Positions 26,197 to 40,167 of a stretch of 64,000 nucleotides of DNA are shown here, one piece after another (the first letter of the stretch is position 1; every line of letters starts with the position of its first letter). Location: assembly GCF_963924675.1 (NCBI RefSeq), contig NW_027077452.1, forward strand, positions 1,240,001 to 1,304,000, written 5' to 3'. The DNA is from Phocoena phocoena (lineage: Eukaryota > Chordata > Mammalia > Artiodactyla > Phocoenidae). A program made the translations under genes and the position numbers. The notes beneath the pieces are model-generated. The model was not told the origin of the DNA and searched no databases. It saw only the letters and a program-made list of their open reading frames with translations.

Positions 26197-27943
26197 TATG
26201 GAAAGTTATCTGTGCTAATTTCAGTCTCTGGTTTTATGCAGCACCCCAACGCACCTTTCCCCATAAGCAAGCACTAGTTGGTTTTCTAAATTTGAGACCC
26301 TGTGCTGTTTTGTAATTCAGTTCATGTGTAGTCAAGTTTACATTCCGTGTATTAGTGATATCTTATGATGTTTCTTTTTCTGTGTGATGTAGTTCACGTA
26401 GAATCACCGTACCTGCAACAACTCACTATGCCGCTACGGGCCTGATGACACAGATTTCATTACTGAGTGATATTGCATTGCACGTACGTGCCACAACTTC
26501 TTTATCCATTTTTTGCTTTCTGGGATATTTACCTGATACTGTAGACGGGCTTCTTGAGAACACAGCCGTCCCAAATATTGGGGTGGCTGTCTGTTTTTGA
26601 TATTAATTTCCGTAAGCTATAGGACCATAAGTGGAAGTGCCGTAGGCTGTGTTGCTTTGTTTCTTACGTGTTTCAGGAAACACCATACACTTCTCCAGGG
26701 TGGCTGCTGGCAATTTACATCCTGCCAATCAGCATAACAAGGCTCCCTGTTCTCCATATCCTGTCCTAACTTTCCGGATTTTACACTTTTTTCAAATGGC
26801 CCTTTTGCCTGGGGGGCAGAGAGACTTCATTGTAGTGCAGATTTCCTTTACAGGCTTGCTTGGATGGCCAAAAAGAGCGTATGCGTTTTTTCCTGAATAT
26901 ATTCAGGAAAAAACACATATGCCCTTTTTGGCCAAGTGCATCATTGTCGATGTTGTGCCTCTTTTCCTATGCTTTCAGGGCAATTTCAGTCTAGCCCCTG
27001 CAGTCGATTTCCTGAAATTCTGCCCCGCTTTCAAGTCCCCTTCGCAGGCTTATTTCAATATATTTTTGGAGGATAGCTGTCATTTATAACTCTACAGGTT
27101 TGTGAATTACACTGCCCCTGAGCTCCTTTCTTCAACTCGCTTTCTTGTGAGCTGGGCACAAAACCGCAGGATTGCTTCAGGCACTAATCTGTATCCAGCA
27201 GGGCACGCTGAGCCCTTGGTTAATTCCTTTTCCTTGTGGGAAATGAGTGTTACATTTGCCCGTGCAGACACCTACAGCTAGTCTCTCATTGGTTCTCCCT
27301 ATTCCTGTTCATCTTGCACAGAAATTGCAAGCTGTGCCAAACAGGAGGTTAAAGGCACTGACTCTCCAAACGGGGAGAGTGTTAGTAAAGCATCTGGAAT
27401 GGTGAAACCGAGGTCCAGGATACGAAAACTGAGATGCATTATAAATCGTTTCCCAATCACACGGTGGACCATACTGTGGGTTTCCCATGCATGTTTTAGC
27501 TGGAGGAAGAATCCCTTGAACCTGGAGAGTTGGGACCCATGGAATGGGTACCATGCAGTATGACTTCAAAGGGTCTGCATTTGCTCACCGAAACTCACCA
27601 TTGCTAACAGCATGAAGTGTCCAGCCTTATGTCTCAACCAGCTCTGGGTGTAGATGTAGTCAATCCCGGTTTCATCACATGCCCTGAGTGAATTATTTAA
27701 GAATTGCTCTCTATTTCACTGTCTTTGTGTTTTGTTTTCGAAATTTATTTTGATAATGGGATTTATCGCATTTTCACTGCTGCGTTTCGGCCGCTGTACA
27801 TACGCTTGATTCTCTTACGGAGACATATATATCCATGGGTTTTAAGATTCTTCCTAGTCAGGTATATTCCTAGGCGTTGAATATGTGGTGTTGGGTCCAT
27901 TTCGTTGAGCAAGGTGTAGGTCTTGTCTGTTACATATTTGGCT
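26197..27943. repeat. Satellite monomer 16
   Basis: Type B. Its first 230 bases share private variants with monomer 15 at offset 1,746 (ctgtgctg, gtgtgatgtag, ctgcaacaactc). Palindrome 26864-26935 has several mismatches, including atggcc at the left end. Confidence 0.9.
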
Positions 27944-29689
27944 TATGGAAAGTTATCTGTGCTAATTTCAGTCTCTGGTTTTATGAAGCACCCCAACGCA
28001 CCTTTCCCCATAAGCAAGCACTAGTTGGTTTTCTCAATTTGAGACCCTGTTCTGTTTTGTAATTCATTTCATGTGTAGTCAAGTTTACATTCCGTGTATT
28101 AGTGATATATTATGATGTTTCTTTTTCTCTGTGACGTAGTTCACGTAGAGTCACCGTACCTGCATCCACTCACTATGCCGCTACGGGCCTGATGACACAG
28201 ATTTTATTGCTGAGTGATATTGCATTGTACGTACGTGCCACAAGTTCTTTATCCATTTTTTGCTTTCTGGGATATTTACCTGGTACTGTAGACGAGCTTC
28301 TTGGGAACACAGCCGTCCCAAATTTTGGGGTGGCTCTCTCTTTTTGATTTTCATTTCCCTAAGCAATAGGACCATAAGTGCAATTGCCATAGGCAGTGTT
28401 GCTTTATTTCTTACGTGTTTCAGGAAACACCATACACTTCTCCAGGGTGGCTGCTGGCAATTTACATCCAGCCAATCAGCATAACAAGGCTCCCTGTTCT
28501 CCATATCCTGTCCTACCTTTCTGGATTTTACACTTTTTTCAGATGGCCCTTTTGCCCGGCGGGCAGTGAGACTTCATTGTAGTGCAGATTTCTTTACAGG
28601 CTTGCTTGGTTGGCCAAAAAGGGCGTATGCGTTTTTTCCTGAATATATTCAGGAAAGAACGCATACGCCCTTTTTGGCCAAGTGCATCATTGTCGACGTT
28701 CTGCCTCTTTTCCTATGCTTTCAGGGCAATTCCAGTCTACCCCCTGCAATCGTTTTCCTGAAATTCTGCCCCGCTTTCAAGTCCCCTTCGCAGGCTTACT
28801 TCAATATATTTTTGGAGGATAGCTGTCATTTATAACTCTGCAGGTTTGTGAATTACAGTGTCCCTGAGCTCCATTCTTCATCTCGCTTTCTTGTGAGCTG
28901 GGCACAAAACCGCAGGATTGCTTCAGGCCCTAATATGTTTCCGGCAGGGCACGCTGAGCCTTTGGTTAATTCCTCTTCATGTTGGGAAATGAGCGTTACA
29001 TTTGCCCGTGCAGACACCTATAGCTAGTCTCTCATTGGTTCTCCCTATTCCTGTTCATCTTGCACAGAAATTGCAAGCTGTGTCAAACAGGAGGTTAAAG
29101 GCACTGACTCTCCAAGCGGGGAGAGTGTTAGTAAAGCATCTGGAATGGTGAACCCGAGGACCAGGATACGAAAACTGAGATGCATTTTAAAACGTTTCCC
29201 AATCACACGGTGGACGATACTCTGTGTTTCCCATGCATGTTTTAGCTGGAGTAAGAATCCCTTGAACCTGGAGAGTTGGGACCCATGGAATAGGTACCAT
29301 GCAGTATGACTTCAAAGGGTCTGCATTTGCTCACCGAAACTCACCAATGCTATCAGCCTGAAGTGTCCAGCCTTATGTCTCAACCAGCTCTGGGTGTAGA
29401 TGTAGTCAATCCCGGTTGCATCACATGCCCTGAGTGAATTATTTAAGAATTGCTCTCTATTTCACTGTCTTTGTGTTTTGTTTTTGCAATTTATTTTGAT
29501 AATGGGATTTATCGGATTTTCACTGCTGCGTTTATGCCGCTGTACACACGCTTGATTCTCTTACGGAGACATATATATCCAGGGGTTTTTAGATTCTTCC
29601 TAGTCAGGTATATTCCTAGGCGTTGAACATGTGGTGTTGAGTCCATTTCTTTGAGCAAGTGGTAGGTCTTGTCTATTACATATTTGGCT
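27944..29689. repeat. Satellite monomer 17
   Basis: Type A with a gctggcaattt site typical of type B, so it is mosaic. Palindrome 28610-28681 has one mismatch. Confidence 0.9.
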
Positions 29690-31436
29690 TATGGAAAGTT
29701 ATCTGTGCTAATTTCAGTCTCTGGGTTTATGCAGCACCCCAAGGCACCTTTCGCCATAAGCAAGCACTAGTTGGTTTTCTAATTTTGAGACCCTGTTCTG
29801 TTTTGTAATTCAGTTCATGTGTAGTCAAGTTTACATTCTGTGTATTAGTGATATCTTATGATGTTTCTTTTTCTGTGTGACGTAGTTCACGTAGAATCAC
29901 CGTACCTGCATCCATTCACTATGCCGCTACGGGCCTGATGACACAGATTTCATTGCTGAGTGATATTGCATTGCACGTACGTGCCACAACTTCTTTATCC
30001 ATTTTTTGCATTCTGGTATATTTACCTGGTAATGTAGACAAGCTTCTTGGGAACACAGCCGTCCCAAACTTTGGGGTGGCTCTCTGTTTTTGATTTTAAT
30101 TTACCTAAGCAATAGGACCATAAGTGCAATTGCCATAGGCTGTGTTGCTTTGTTTTTTATGTGTTTCAGGAAACACCATACACTTCTCCAGGGTGGCTGC
30201 TGGCAATTAACATCCTGCCAATCAGCATAACAAGGCTCCCTTTTCTCCATATCCTGTCCTACCTTTCTGGATTTTACACTTTTTCCAGATGGCCCTTTTG
30301 CCCGGGGGGCAGTGAGACTTCATTGTAGTGCAGATTTCCTTTACAGGCTTGCTTTGTTGGCCAAACAGGGCGTATGCGTTTTTTCCTGAATATATTCAGG
30401 AAAAAACGCATACGCCCTTTTTGGCCAAGTGCATCACTGTCGACGTTCTGCCTCTTTTCCTATGCTTTCAGGGCAATTCCTGTCTACCCGCTGCAATCGT
30501 TTTCCTGAAATTCTGCCCCGCTTTTAAGTCCCCTTCCCAGGCTTACTTCAATATATTTTTGGAGGATAGCTGTCATTTATATCTCTGCAGGTTTGTGAAT
30601 TAGAGTGCCCCTGAGCTCCTTTCTTCAACTCGCTTTCTTTTGAGCTGGGCACAAAACCGCAGGATTGCTTCAGGCCCTAATCTGTTTCCGGCAGGGCACG
30701 CTGAGCCTTTGGTTAATTCCTCTTCCTGGTGGGAAATTAGCGTTACATTTGCCCGTGCAGACACCTATAGCTAGTCTCTCATTGGTTCTCCCTATTCCTG
30801 TTCATCTTGCACAGAAATTGCAAGCTGTGCCATACAGGAGGTTAAAGGCACTGACTATCAAAGCGAGGAGAGTGTTAGTAAAGCATGTGGAATGGTGAAC
30901 CCGAGTACCAGGATACGAAAAGTGAGATGCATTTTAAATCGTTTCCCAATCACACGGTGGACGATACTGTGGGTTTCCCATGCATGTTTTAGCTGGAGGT
31001 AGAATCCCTTGAACCTGGAGAGTTGGGACCCATGGAATGGGTACCATGCAGTATGACTTCAAAGGGTCTGCATTTGCTCACCGAAACTGACCAATGCTAT
31101 CAGCCTGAAGTGTCCAGCCTTATGTCTCAACCAGCTCTGGGTGTAGATGTGTTAAATCCCGGTTGCATCACATGCCCTGAGTGAATTATTTAAGAATTGC
31201 TCTCTATTTCACTGTCTTTGTGTTTTGTTTTTGAAATTTATTTTGATAATGGGATTTATCGGATTTACACTGCTGCGTTTATGCCGCTGTACACACGCTT
31301 GATTCTCTTACGGAGACATATAAATTCATGGGTTTTAAGATTATTCATAGTCAGGTATATTCCTAGGCGTTGAATATGTGGTGTTGGGTCCATTTCGTTG
31401 AGAAAGGAGTAGGTCTTGTCTATTACATATTTGGCT
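29690..31436. repeat. Satellite monomer 18
   Basis: Type A (ttacctaagcaatagg) followed by the B-like gctggcaattaac. Palindrome 30357-30428 has one mismatch (ccaaacagg). Confidence 0.9.
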
Positions 31437-33181
31437 TATGGAATGTTATCTGTGCTAATTTCAGTCTCTGGTTTTATGCAGCACCCCAAGGCACCTTTCC
31501 CCATAAGCAAGCACTAGTTGGTTTTCTAATTTTGAGACCCTGTTCTGTTTTGTAATTCAGTTCATGTGTAGTCAAGTTTACTTTCTGTGTATTCGTGATA
31601 TCTTATCATGTTTCTTCTTATGTGTGACGTAGTTCACGTAGAATCACCGTACCTGCATCCATTCACTATGCCGCTACGGGCCTGATGACACAGATTTCAT
31701 TGCTGAGTGATATTGCATTGCACGTACGTGCCACAACTTCTTTATCCATTTTTTGCATTCTGGTATATTTACCTGGTAATGTAGACGAACTTCTTGGGAA
31801 CACAGCCGTCCCAAACTTTAGGGTGGCTCTCTATTTTGATTTTAATTTCCCTAAGCAATAGGACCATAATTGCAATTGCCATAGGCTGTGTTGCTTTATT
31901 TCTTACGTGTTTCAGGAAACACCATACACTTCTCCAGGGTGGCTGTTCACAATTTACATCCTGCCAATCAGCATAACAAGGCTCCCTGTTCTCCATATCC
32001 TGTCCTTCATTTTTGGATTTTACACTTTTTTCAGATGGCCCTTTTGCCCGGGGGGCAGTGAGACTTCATTGTAGGGCAGATTTCCTTTACAGGCTTGCTT
32101 GGTTGACCAAAAAGGGCGTATGCTTTTTTTCCTGAATATATTCAGGAAAAAACGCATACGCACTTTTGGGCCAAGTGCATCATTGTCGACGTTCTGCCTC
32201 TTTTCCTATGCTTTCAGGGCAATTGCAGTCTACCCCCTGCAATCGTTTTCCTGAAATTCTGCCCCTCTTTCTGTCCCCTTCGCAGGCTTACTTCAATATA
32301 TTTTTGGAGGATAGCTGTCATTTATAACTCTGCAGGTTTGTGAATTACAGTGCCCCTGAGCTCCTTTCTTCAACTCGCTTTCTTGTGAGCTGGGCACAAA
32401 ACCGCAGTATTGCTTCAGGCCCTAATCGGTTTCCAGCAGGGCACACTGAGCCTTTGGTTAATTCCTCTTCCTGGTGGGAAATGAGCGTTACATTTGCCCG
32501 TGCAGACACCTACAGCTAGTCTCTCATTGGTTCTCCCTATTCCTGTTCATCTTGCACAGAAATTGCAAGCTGTGCCAAAGAGGTGGTTAAAGGCACTGAC
32601 TCTCCAAGCGGGGAGATTGTTAGTAAAGCATCTGGAATGGTGAACCCGAGGACCAGGATACGAAAACTGAAATGCATTTTAATTCGTTTCCCAATCACAC
32701 GGTGGACGATACTCTGGGTTTCCCATGCATGTTTTAGCTGGAGGAAGAATCCCTTGAACCTGGAGAGTTGGGACCCATGGAATGGGTACAATGCAGTATG
32801 ACTTCAAAGGGTCTGCATTTGCTAACCGAAACTCACCAATGCTATCAGCCTGAAGTGTCCAGCCTTATGTCTCAACCAGCTCTGTGTGTAGATGTGGTAA
32901 ATCCCGGTTGCATCACATGCCCTCAGTGAATTATTTAAGAATTGTTCTCTATTTCACTGTCTTTGTGTTTTGTTTTTGAAACTTATTTTGATAATGGGAT
33001 TTATCGGATTTTCACTGCAGCGTTTCGGCCGCTGTACACATGCTTGATTCTCTTATGGAGACATATATATCCATGGGTTTTAAGGTTCTTCCTAGTCAGG
33101 TATATTCCTAGGCGTTGAATATGTGGTGTTGGGTCCATTTCGTTGAGCAAGGTGTAAGTCTTGTCTATTACATATTTGGAT
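31437..33181. repeat. Satellite monomer 19
   Basis: Type A with a small deletion near 32272 (ctctttctgtcccc). Palindrome 32103-32174 is degraded at both outer ends. Confidence 0.9.
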
Positions 33182-34928
33182 TATGTTAAGTTATCTGTGC
33201 TTATTTCAGTCTCTGGTTTTATGCAGCACCCCAATGCACCTTTCCCCATAAGAAAGCACTATTTGGTTTTCTAAATTTGAGACCCTGTTCTGTTTTGTAA
33301 TTCAGTTCATGTGTAGTCAAGTTTACATTCCGTGTATTAGTGATATCTTATGATGTTTCTTTTTCTGTGTGACGTAGTTCACGTACAATCACCGTACCTG
33401 CATCCACTCACTATTCCGCTATGGGCCTGATGACACAGATTTCTTTGCTGTGTGATATTGCATTGTTCGTACGTGCCACAACTTCTTTATCCATTTTTTG
33501 CTTTCTGGGATATTTACCTGGTAATGTAGACGAGCTTCTTGGGAACACAGCCATCCCAAACTTTGGGGTGGATCTCTGTTTTTGATTTTAATTTACCTAA
33601 GCAATAGGAACATAAGTGCAATTGCCATAGGCTGTGTTGCTTTGTTTCTTATGTGTTTCAGGAAACACAATACACTTCTCCAGGGTGGCTGTTGGCAATT
33701 TACATCCTGCCAATCAGCATAACAAGGCTCCCTGTTCTCCATATCCTGTCCTACCTTTCTGGATTTTACACTTTTTCCAGATGGCCCTTTTGCCCGGGGG
33801 GCAGTGAGACTTCATTGTAGTGCAGATTTCCTTTACAGGCTTGCTTTGTTGGCCAAAAAGGGCGTATGCGTTTTTTCCTGAATATATCCAGGAAAAAACG
33901 CATATGCCCTTATTGGCCAAGTGCATCATTGTCGACGTTGTGCCTCTTTTCCTATGCTTTCAGGGCAATTCCAGTCTACCCCCTGCAATCGTTTTCCTGA
34001 AATTCTGCCCCGCTTTCAAGTCCCCTTTGCAGGCTTACTTCAATATACTTTTGGAAGATAGCTGTCATTTATAACTCTGCAGGTTTGTGAATTACAGTGC
34101 TCCTGAGCTCCTTTCTTCATATCGCTTTCTTGTCAGCTGGGCACAAAACTTCAAGATTGCTTCAGGCACTAATCTGTTTCCAGCTGGGCACCCTGAGCCT
34201 TTGGTTAATTCCTCTTCCTGGTGGGAAATGAGTGTTACATTTGCCCGTGCAGACACCTACAGCTAGTCTCTCATTGGTTCTCCCTATTCCTGTTCATCTT
34301 GCACAGAAATTGCAAGCTGTGCCAAAAAGGAGGTTAAAGACACTGACTCTCCAAGCGGGGAGAGTGTTAGTAAAGCATCTGGAATGGTGAACCTGAGGAC
34401 CAGGATACGAAAACTGAGATGCATTTTAAATCGTTTTCCAATCACACGGTGGACGATACTCTGGGTTTCCCATGCATGTTTTAGCTGGGGGAAGAATCCC
34501 TTGAACCTGGAGAGTTGGGACTCATGGAATGGGTACCATGCAGTATGACTTCAAAGGGTCTGCATTTGCTCACCGAAACTCACCAATGTTATCAGCCTGA
34601 AGTGTCCAGCCTTATGTCTCAACCAGCTCTGGGTGTAGATGTGGTCAATCCCGGTTGCATCACATGCCCTGAGTGAATTATTTAAGAATTGCTCTCTATT
34701 TCACTGTCTTTGTGTTTTGTTTTCGAAATTTATTTGGATAATGGGATTTATCGGATTTTCACTGCTGCGTTTCGGCCGCTGTACACACGCTTGATTCTCT
34801 TACGGAGATATATAAATCCATGGGTTTTAAGATTCTTCCTAGTCAGGTATATTCCTAGGCATTGAATATGTGGTGTTCTGTCCATTTCGTTGAGCAAGGA
34901 GTAGGACTTGTCTATTACATATTTGGCT
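33182..34928. repeat. Satellite monomer 20
   Basis: Type A (ttacctaagc form shared with monomer 18). Palindrome 33849-33920 has a centre change (atatatcca) and right-arm changes. Confidence 0.9.
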
Positions 34929-36675
34929 TATGGAAATTTATATGTGCTAATTTCAGTCTCTGGTTTTATGCAGCACCCCAATGCACCTTTCCCCATAAGC
35001 AAGCACTAGTTGGTTTTCTAAATTTGAAACCCTGTTCTGTTTTGTAATTCAGTTCATGTGTAGTCAAGTTTACATTCCGTGTATTAGTGATATCTTATGA
35101 TGTTTCTTTTTCTGTGTGACGTAGTTCACGTAGAATCACCGTACCTGCATCCACTCACTATGCCGCTACGGGCCTGATGACACAGATTTCATTGCTGAGT
35201 GATATTGCATTGCACGTACGTGCCACAACTTCTTTATCCATTTTTTGCTTTCTGTGATATTTAACTGGTACTGTAGACGAGATTCTTGGGGACACAGTCG
35301 TCCCAAACATTTGGGTGGCTCTCTGTTTTTGATTTTAATTTCCCTAAGCAATAGGACCATAAGTGCAATTGCCATAAGCTGTGTTACTTTATTTCTTACG
35401 TGTTTCAGGAAACACCGTACACTTCTCCAGGGTGGCTGTTCACAGTTTACATCCTGCCAATCAGCATAACAAGGCTCCCTGTTCTCCATATCCTGTCCTA
35501 CCTTTCTGGATTTTACACTTTTTTCAGATGGCCCTTTTGCCCGGGGGGCAGTGAGATTTCATTGTAGTGCAGATTTCCTTTACAGGCTTGCTTGGTTGGC
35601 CAAAAAGGGCGTATGCGTTTTTTCCTGAATATATTCAGGAAAAAACGCATACGCCCTTTTTGGCCAAGTGCATCATTGTCGACGTTGTGCCTCTTTTCCT
35701 ATGCTTTCAGGGCAATTCCAGTCTACCCCCTGCAGTCGTTTTCCTGAAATTCTGCCCCACTTTCAAGTCCCCTTCGCAGGCTTACTTCAATATACTTTTG
35801 GAAGATAGCTGTCATTTATAACTCTGCAGGTTTGTGAATTACAGTGCCCCTGAGCTCCTTTCTTCAACTCGCTTTCTTGTGAGCTGGGCACAAAACCGCA
35901 GGATTGCTTCAGGCACTAATCTGTTTCCAGCAGGGCACGCTGAGCCTTTGGTTAATTCCTCTTCCTGGTGGGAAATGAGCGTTACATTTGCCCGTGCAGA
36001 CACCTACAGCTAGTCTCTCATTGGTTCTCCCTATTCCTGTTCATCTTGCACAGAAATTGCAAGCTGTGCCAAAGAGGAGGTTAAAGGCACTGACTCTCCA
36101 AGCGGGGAGAGTGTTAGTAAAGCATCTGGAATGGTGAACACGAGAACCAGGATACGAAAACTGAGATGCATTTAAAATCGTTTCCCAGTCACACGGTGGA
36201 CCATACTGTGGATTTCCCATGCATGTTTTAGCTGGAGGAAGAATCCTTTGAACCTGGAGAGTTGGGACCCATGGAATGGGTACCATGCAGTATGACTTCA
36301 AAGGGTCTGCATTTGCTCACCGAAACTCACCAATGCTATCAGCCTGAAGTGTCCAGCCTTATGTCTCAACCAGCTCTGGGTGTAGATGTGTTAAATCCCG
36401 GTTGCATCACATGCCCTGAGTGAATTATTTAAGAATTGCTCTCTATTTCACTGTCTTTGTGTTTTGTTTTTGAAATTAATTTTGATCATGGGACTTATCG
36501 GATTTTCACTGCTGTGTTTATGCCGCTGTACACACGCTTGATTGTCTTACGGAGACATATAAATCCATGGGTTTTAAGATTCTTCCTAGTCAGGTATATT
36601 CCTAGGCGTTGAATATGTGGTGTTGAGTCCATTTCGTTGAGCAAGGAGTAGGTCTTGTCTATTACATATTTGGCT
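34929..36675. repeat. Satellite monomer 21
   Basis: Type A. Palindrome 35596-35667 is perfect. Confidence 0.9.
35596..35667. repeat. Perfect 72-bp palindrome, monomer 21
   Basis: Consensus arms with no mismatch, although flanking copies (20 and 22) are mismatched. Confidence 0.8.
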
Positions 36676-38421
36676 TATGGAAAGTTATCTGTGCTAATTT
36701 CAGTCTCTGGTTTTATGCAGCACCCCAACACACTTTTCCCCATATGCAAGCACTAGTTGGTTTTCTAAATTTGAGACCCTGTTCTGTTTTGTAATTCAGT
36801 TCATGTGTAGTCAAGTTTACATTCCGTGTATTAGTGATATCTTATGATGTTTCTTTTTCTGTGTGACGTAGTTCACGTAGAATCTCCGTACCTGCGTCCA
36901 CTCACTATGCCGCTACGGGCCTGATGACACAGATTTCATTGCTGAGTGATATTGCATTGTACGTACGTGCCACAACTTCTTTATCCATTTTTTGCTTTCT
37001 GGGATATTTACCTGATACTGTAGACGAGCTTCTTGTGAACACAGCCGTCCCAAATATTGGGGTGGCTGTCTGTTTTTGATTTTAATTTCCGTAAGCTCTA
37101 GGACCATAAGTGCAATTGCCATAGGCTGTGTTGCTTTGTTTCTTACGTGTTTCAGGAAACACCATACACTTCTCCAGGGTGGCTGCTGGCAATTTACATC
37201 CTGCCAATCAGCATAACAAGGCTCCCTGTTCTCCATATCCTGTCCTACCTTTCTGGATTTTACACTTTTTTCAGATGGCCCTTTTGCCCGGGGGGCAGTG
37301 AGATTTCATTGTAGTGCAGATTTCCTTTACAGGCTTGCTTGGTTGGCCAAAAAGGGCGTATGCGTTTTTTCCTGAATTTATTCAGGAAAAAACGCATACG
37401 GCCTTTTTGGCCAAGTGCATCATTGTCGACGTTGTGCCTCTTTTCCTATGCTTTCAGGGCAATTCCAGTCTACCCCCTGCAATCGTTTTCCTGAAATTCT
37501 GCCCCGCTTTCAAGTCCCCTTCGCAGGCTTACTTCAATATACTTTTGGAAGATAGCTGTCATTTATAACTCTGCAGGTTTGTGAATTACAGTGCCCCTGA
37601 GCTCCTTTCTTCAACTCGCTTTCTTGTGAGCTGGGCACAAAATCGCAGGATTGCTTCAGGTACTAATCTGTTTCCGGCAGGGCAAGCTGAGCCTTTGGTT
37701 AATTCCTCTTCCTGGTGGGAAATGAGCGTTACATTTGCCCGTGCCGACACCTAAAGCTAGTCTCTCATTGGTTCTCCCTATTCCTGTTCATCTTGCACAG
37801 AAATTGCAAGCTGTGCCAAAGAGGAGGTTAAAGGCACTGACTCTCCAAGCGGGGAGAGTGTTAGTAAAGCATCTGGAATGGTGAACCTGAGGATCAGGAT
37901 ACGAAAACTGAGATGCGTTTTAAATCGTTTCCCAATCACACGGTGGACGATACTCTTGGTTTCCCATGCATGTTTTAGCTGGAGGAAGAATCCCTTGAAC
38001 CTGGAGAGTTGGGACCCATGGAATGGGTGCCATGCAGTATGACTTCAAAGGGTCTGCATTTGCTCACCGAAACTCACCAATGCTATCAGCCTGAAGTGTC
38101 CAGCCTTATGTCTCAACCAGCTCTGGGTGTAGATGTGTTAAATCCCGGTTGCATCACATGCCCTGAGTGAATTATTTATAATTGCTCTCTATTTCACTGT
38201 CTTTGTGTTTTGTTTTCGAAATTTATTTTTATAATGGGATTTATCGGATTTTCACTGCTGCGTTTCGGCCGCTGTACACACGCTTGATTCTCTTACGGAG
38301 ACATATAAATCCATGGGTTTTCAGATTCTTCCTAGTCAGGTATATTCCTAGGCGTTGAATATGTGGTGTTGAGTCCATTTCATTGAGCAAGGAGTAGGTC
38401 TTGTCTATTACATATTTGGCT
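36676..38421. repeat. Satellite monomer 22
   Basis: Hybrid at the diagnostic site: type B ccgtaagctctagg is followed within 15 bases by type A gtgcaattgcc. Palindrome 37343-37414 has two changes, one at the centre. Confidence 0.9.
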
Positions 38422-40167
38422 TATGGAAAGTTATCTGTGCTAATTTCAGTCTCTGGTTTTATGCAGCACCCCAACGCACCTTTCCCCATAAGCAAGCACT
38501 AGTTGGTTTTCTAAATTTGAGACCCTGTTCTGTTTTGTAATTCAGTTCATGTGTAGTCAAGTTTACATTCCGTGTATTAGTGATATCTGATGATGTTACT
38601 TTTTCTGTGTGACGTAGTTCACGTAGAATCACCGTACCTGCATCCACTCACTATGCCGCTATGGGCCTGATGACACAGATTTCATTGCTGAGTGATATTG
38701 CATTGTACGTACGTGCCACAATTTCTTTATCCATTTTTTGCTTTCTAGAATATTTACCTGATACTGTAGACGAGCTTCTTGGGAACACAGCCGTCCCAAA
38801 TATTGCGGTGGCTGTCGGTTTTGATTTTAATTTCCGTAAGCTATAGGACCATAAGTGGAAGTGCCATAGGCTGTGTTGCTTTGTTTCTTATGTGTTTCAG
38901 GAAACACCATACACTTCTCCAGGATGGCTGCTGGCAATTAACATCCTGCCAATCAGCATAACAAGGCTCCCTGTTCTCCATATCCTATCCTAACTTTCTG
39001 GATTTTACACTTTTTTCAGATGGCCCTTTTGCCCGGGGGGCAGTGAGACTTCATTGTAGTGCAGATTTCCTTTACAGGCTTGCTTGGTTGGCCAAAAAGG
39101 GCGTACGCGTTTTTTCCTGAATACATTCAGGAAAAAACGCATACTTCCTTTTTGGCCAAGTGCATCATTGTCGACGTTGTGCCTCTTTTCCTATGCTTTC
39201 AGGGCAATTCCAGTCTACCCCCTGCAATCGTTTTCCTGAAATTCTGCCCCTCTTTCAAGTCCCCTTCGCAGGCTTACTTCAATATACTTTTGGAAGGTAG
39301 CTGTAATTTATAACTCTGCAGGTTTGTAAAATACAGTGCCCCTGAGCTCCTTTCTTCAACTCGCTTTCTTGTGAGCTGGGCACAAAACCGCAGGATTGCT
39401 TCAGGCACTAATCTGTTTCCAGCAGGGCACACTGAGCCTTTGGTTAATTCTTCTTCCTGGTGGGAAATGAGCGTTACATTTGCCCGTGCAGACACCTACA
39501 GCTAGTCTCTCATTGGTTCTCCCTATTCCTGTTCATCTGGCACAGAAATTGCAAGCTGTGCCAAAGAGGAGGTTAAAGGCACTGACTCTCCAAGCGGGGA
39601 GAGTGTTAGTAAAGCATCTGGAATGGTGAACCCGAGGACCAGGATACGAAAACTGAGATGCATTTTAAATCGTTTCCCAATCACACGGTGGACGATACTC
39701 TGGGTTTCCCATGCATGTTTTAGCTGGAGGAAGAATCCCTTGAACCTGGAGAGTTGGAACCCATGGAATGGGTACCATGCAGTATGACTTCAAAGGGTCT
39801 GCATTTGCTCACCGAAACTCACCAATGTTATCAGCCTGAAGTGTCCAGCCTTATGTCTCAACCAGCTCTGGGTGTAGATGTGGTCAATCCCGGTTGCATC
39901 ACATGCCCTGAGTGAATTATTTAAGAATTGCTCTCTATTTCACTGTCTTTGTGTTTTGTTTTCGAAATTTATTTGGATAATGGGATTTATCGGATTTTCA
40001 CTGCTGCGTTTCGGCCGCTGTACACACGCTTGATTCTCTTACGGAGACATATATATCCATGGGTTTTAAGATTCTTCCTAGTCAGGTGTATTCCTAGGCG
40101 TTGAATATGTGGTGTTGAGTCCATTTCGTTGAGCAAGGAGTAGGTTTTGTCTATTACATATTTGGCT
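38422..40167. repeat. Satellite monomer 23
   Basis: Type B. Palindrome 39088-39159 has several mismatches (gtacgcg left, cttcc right). Confidence 0.9.
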
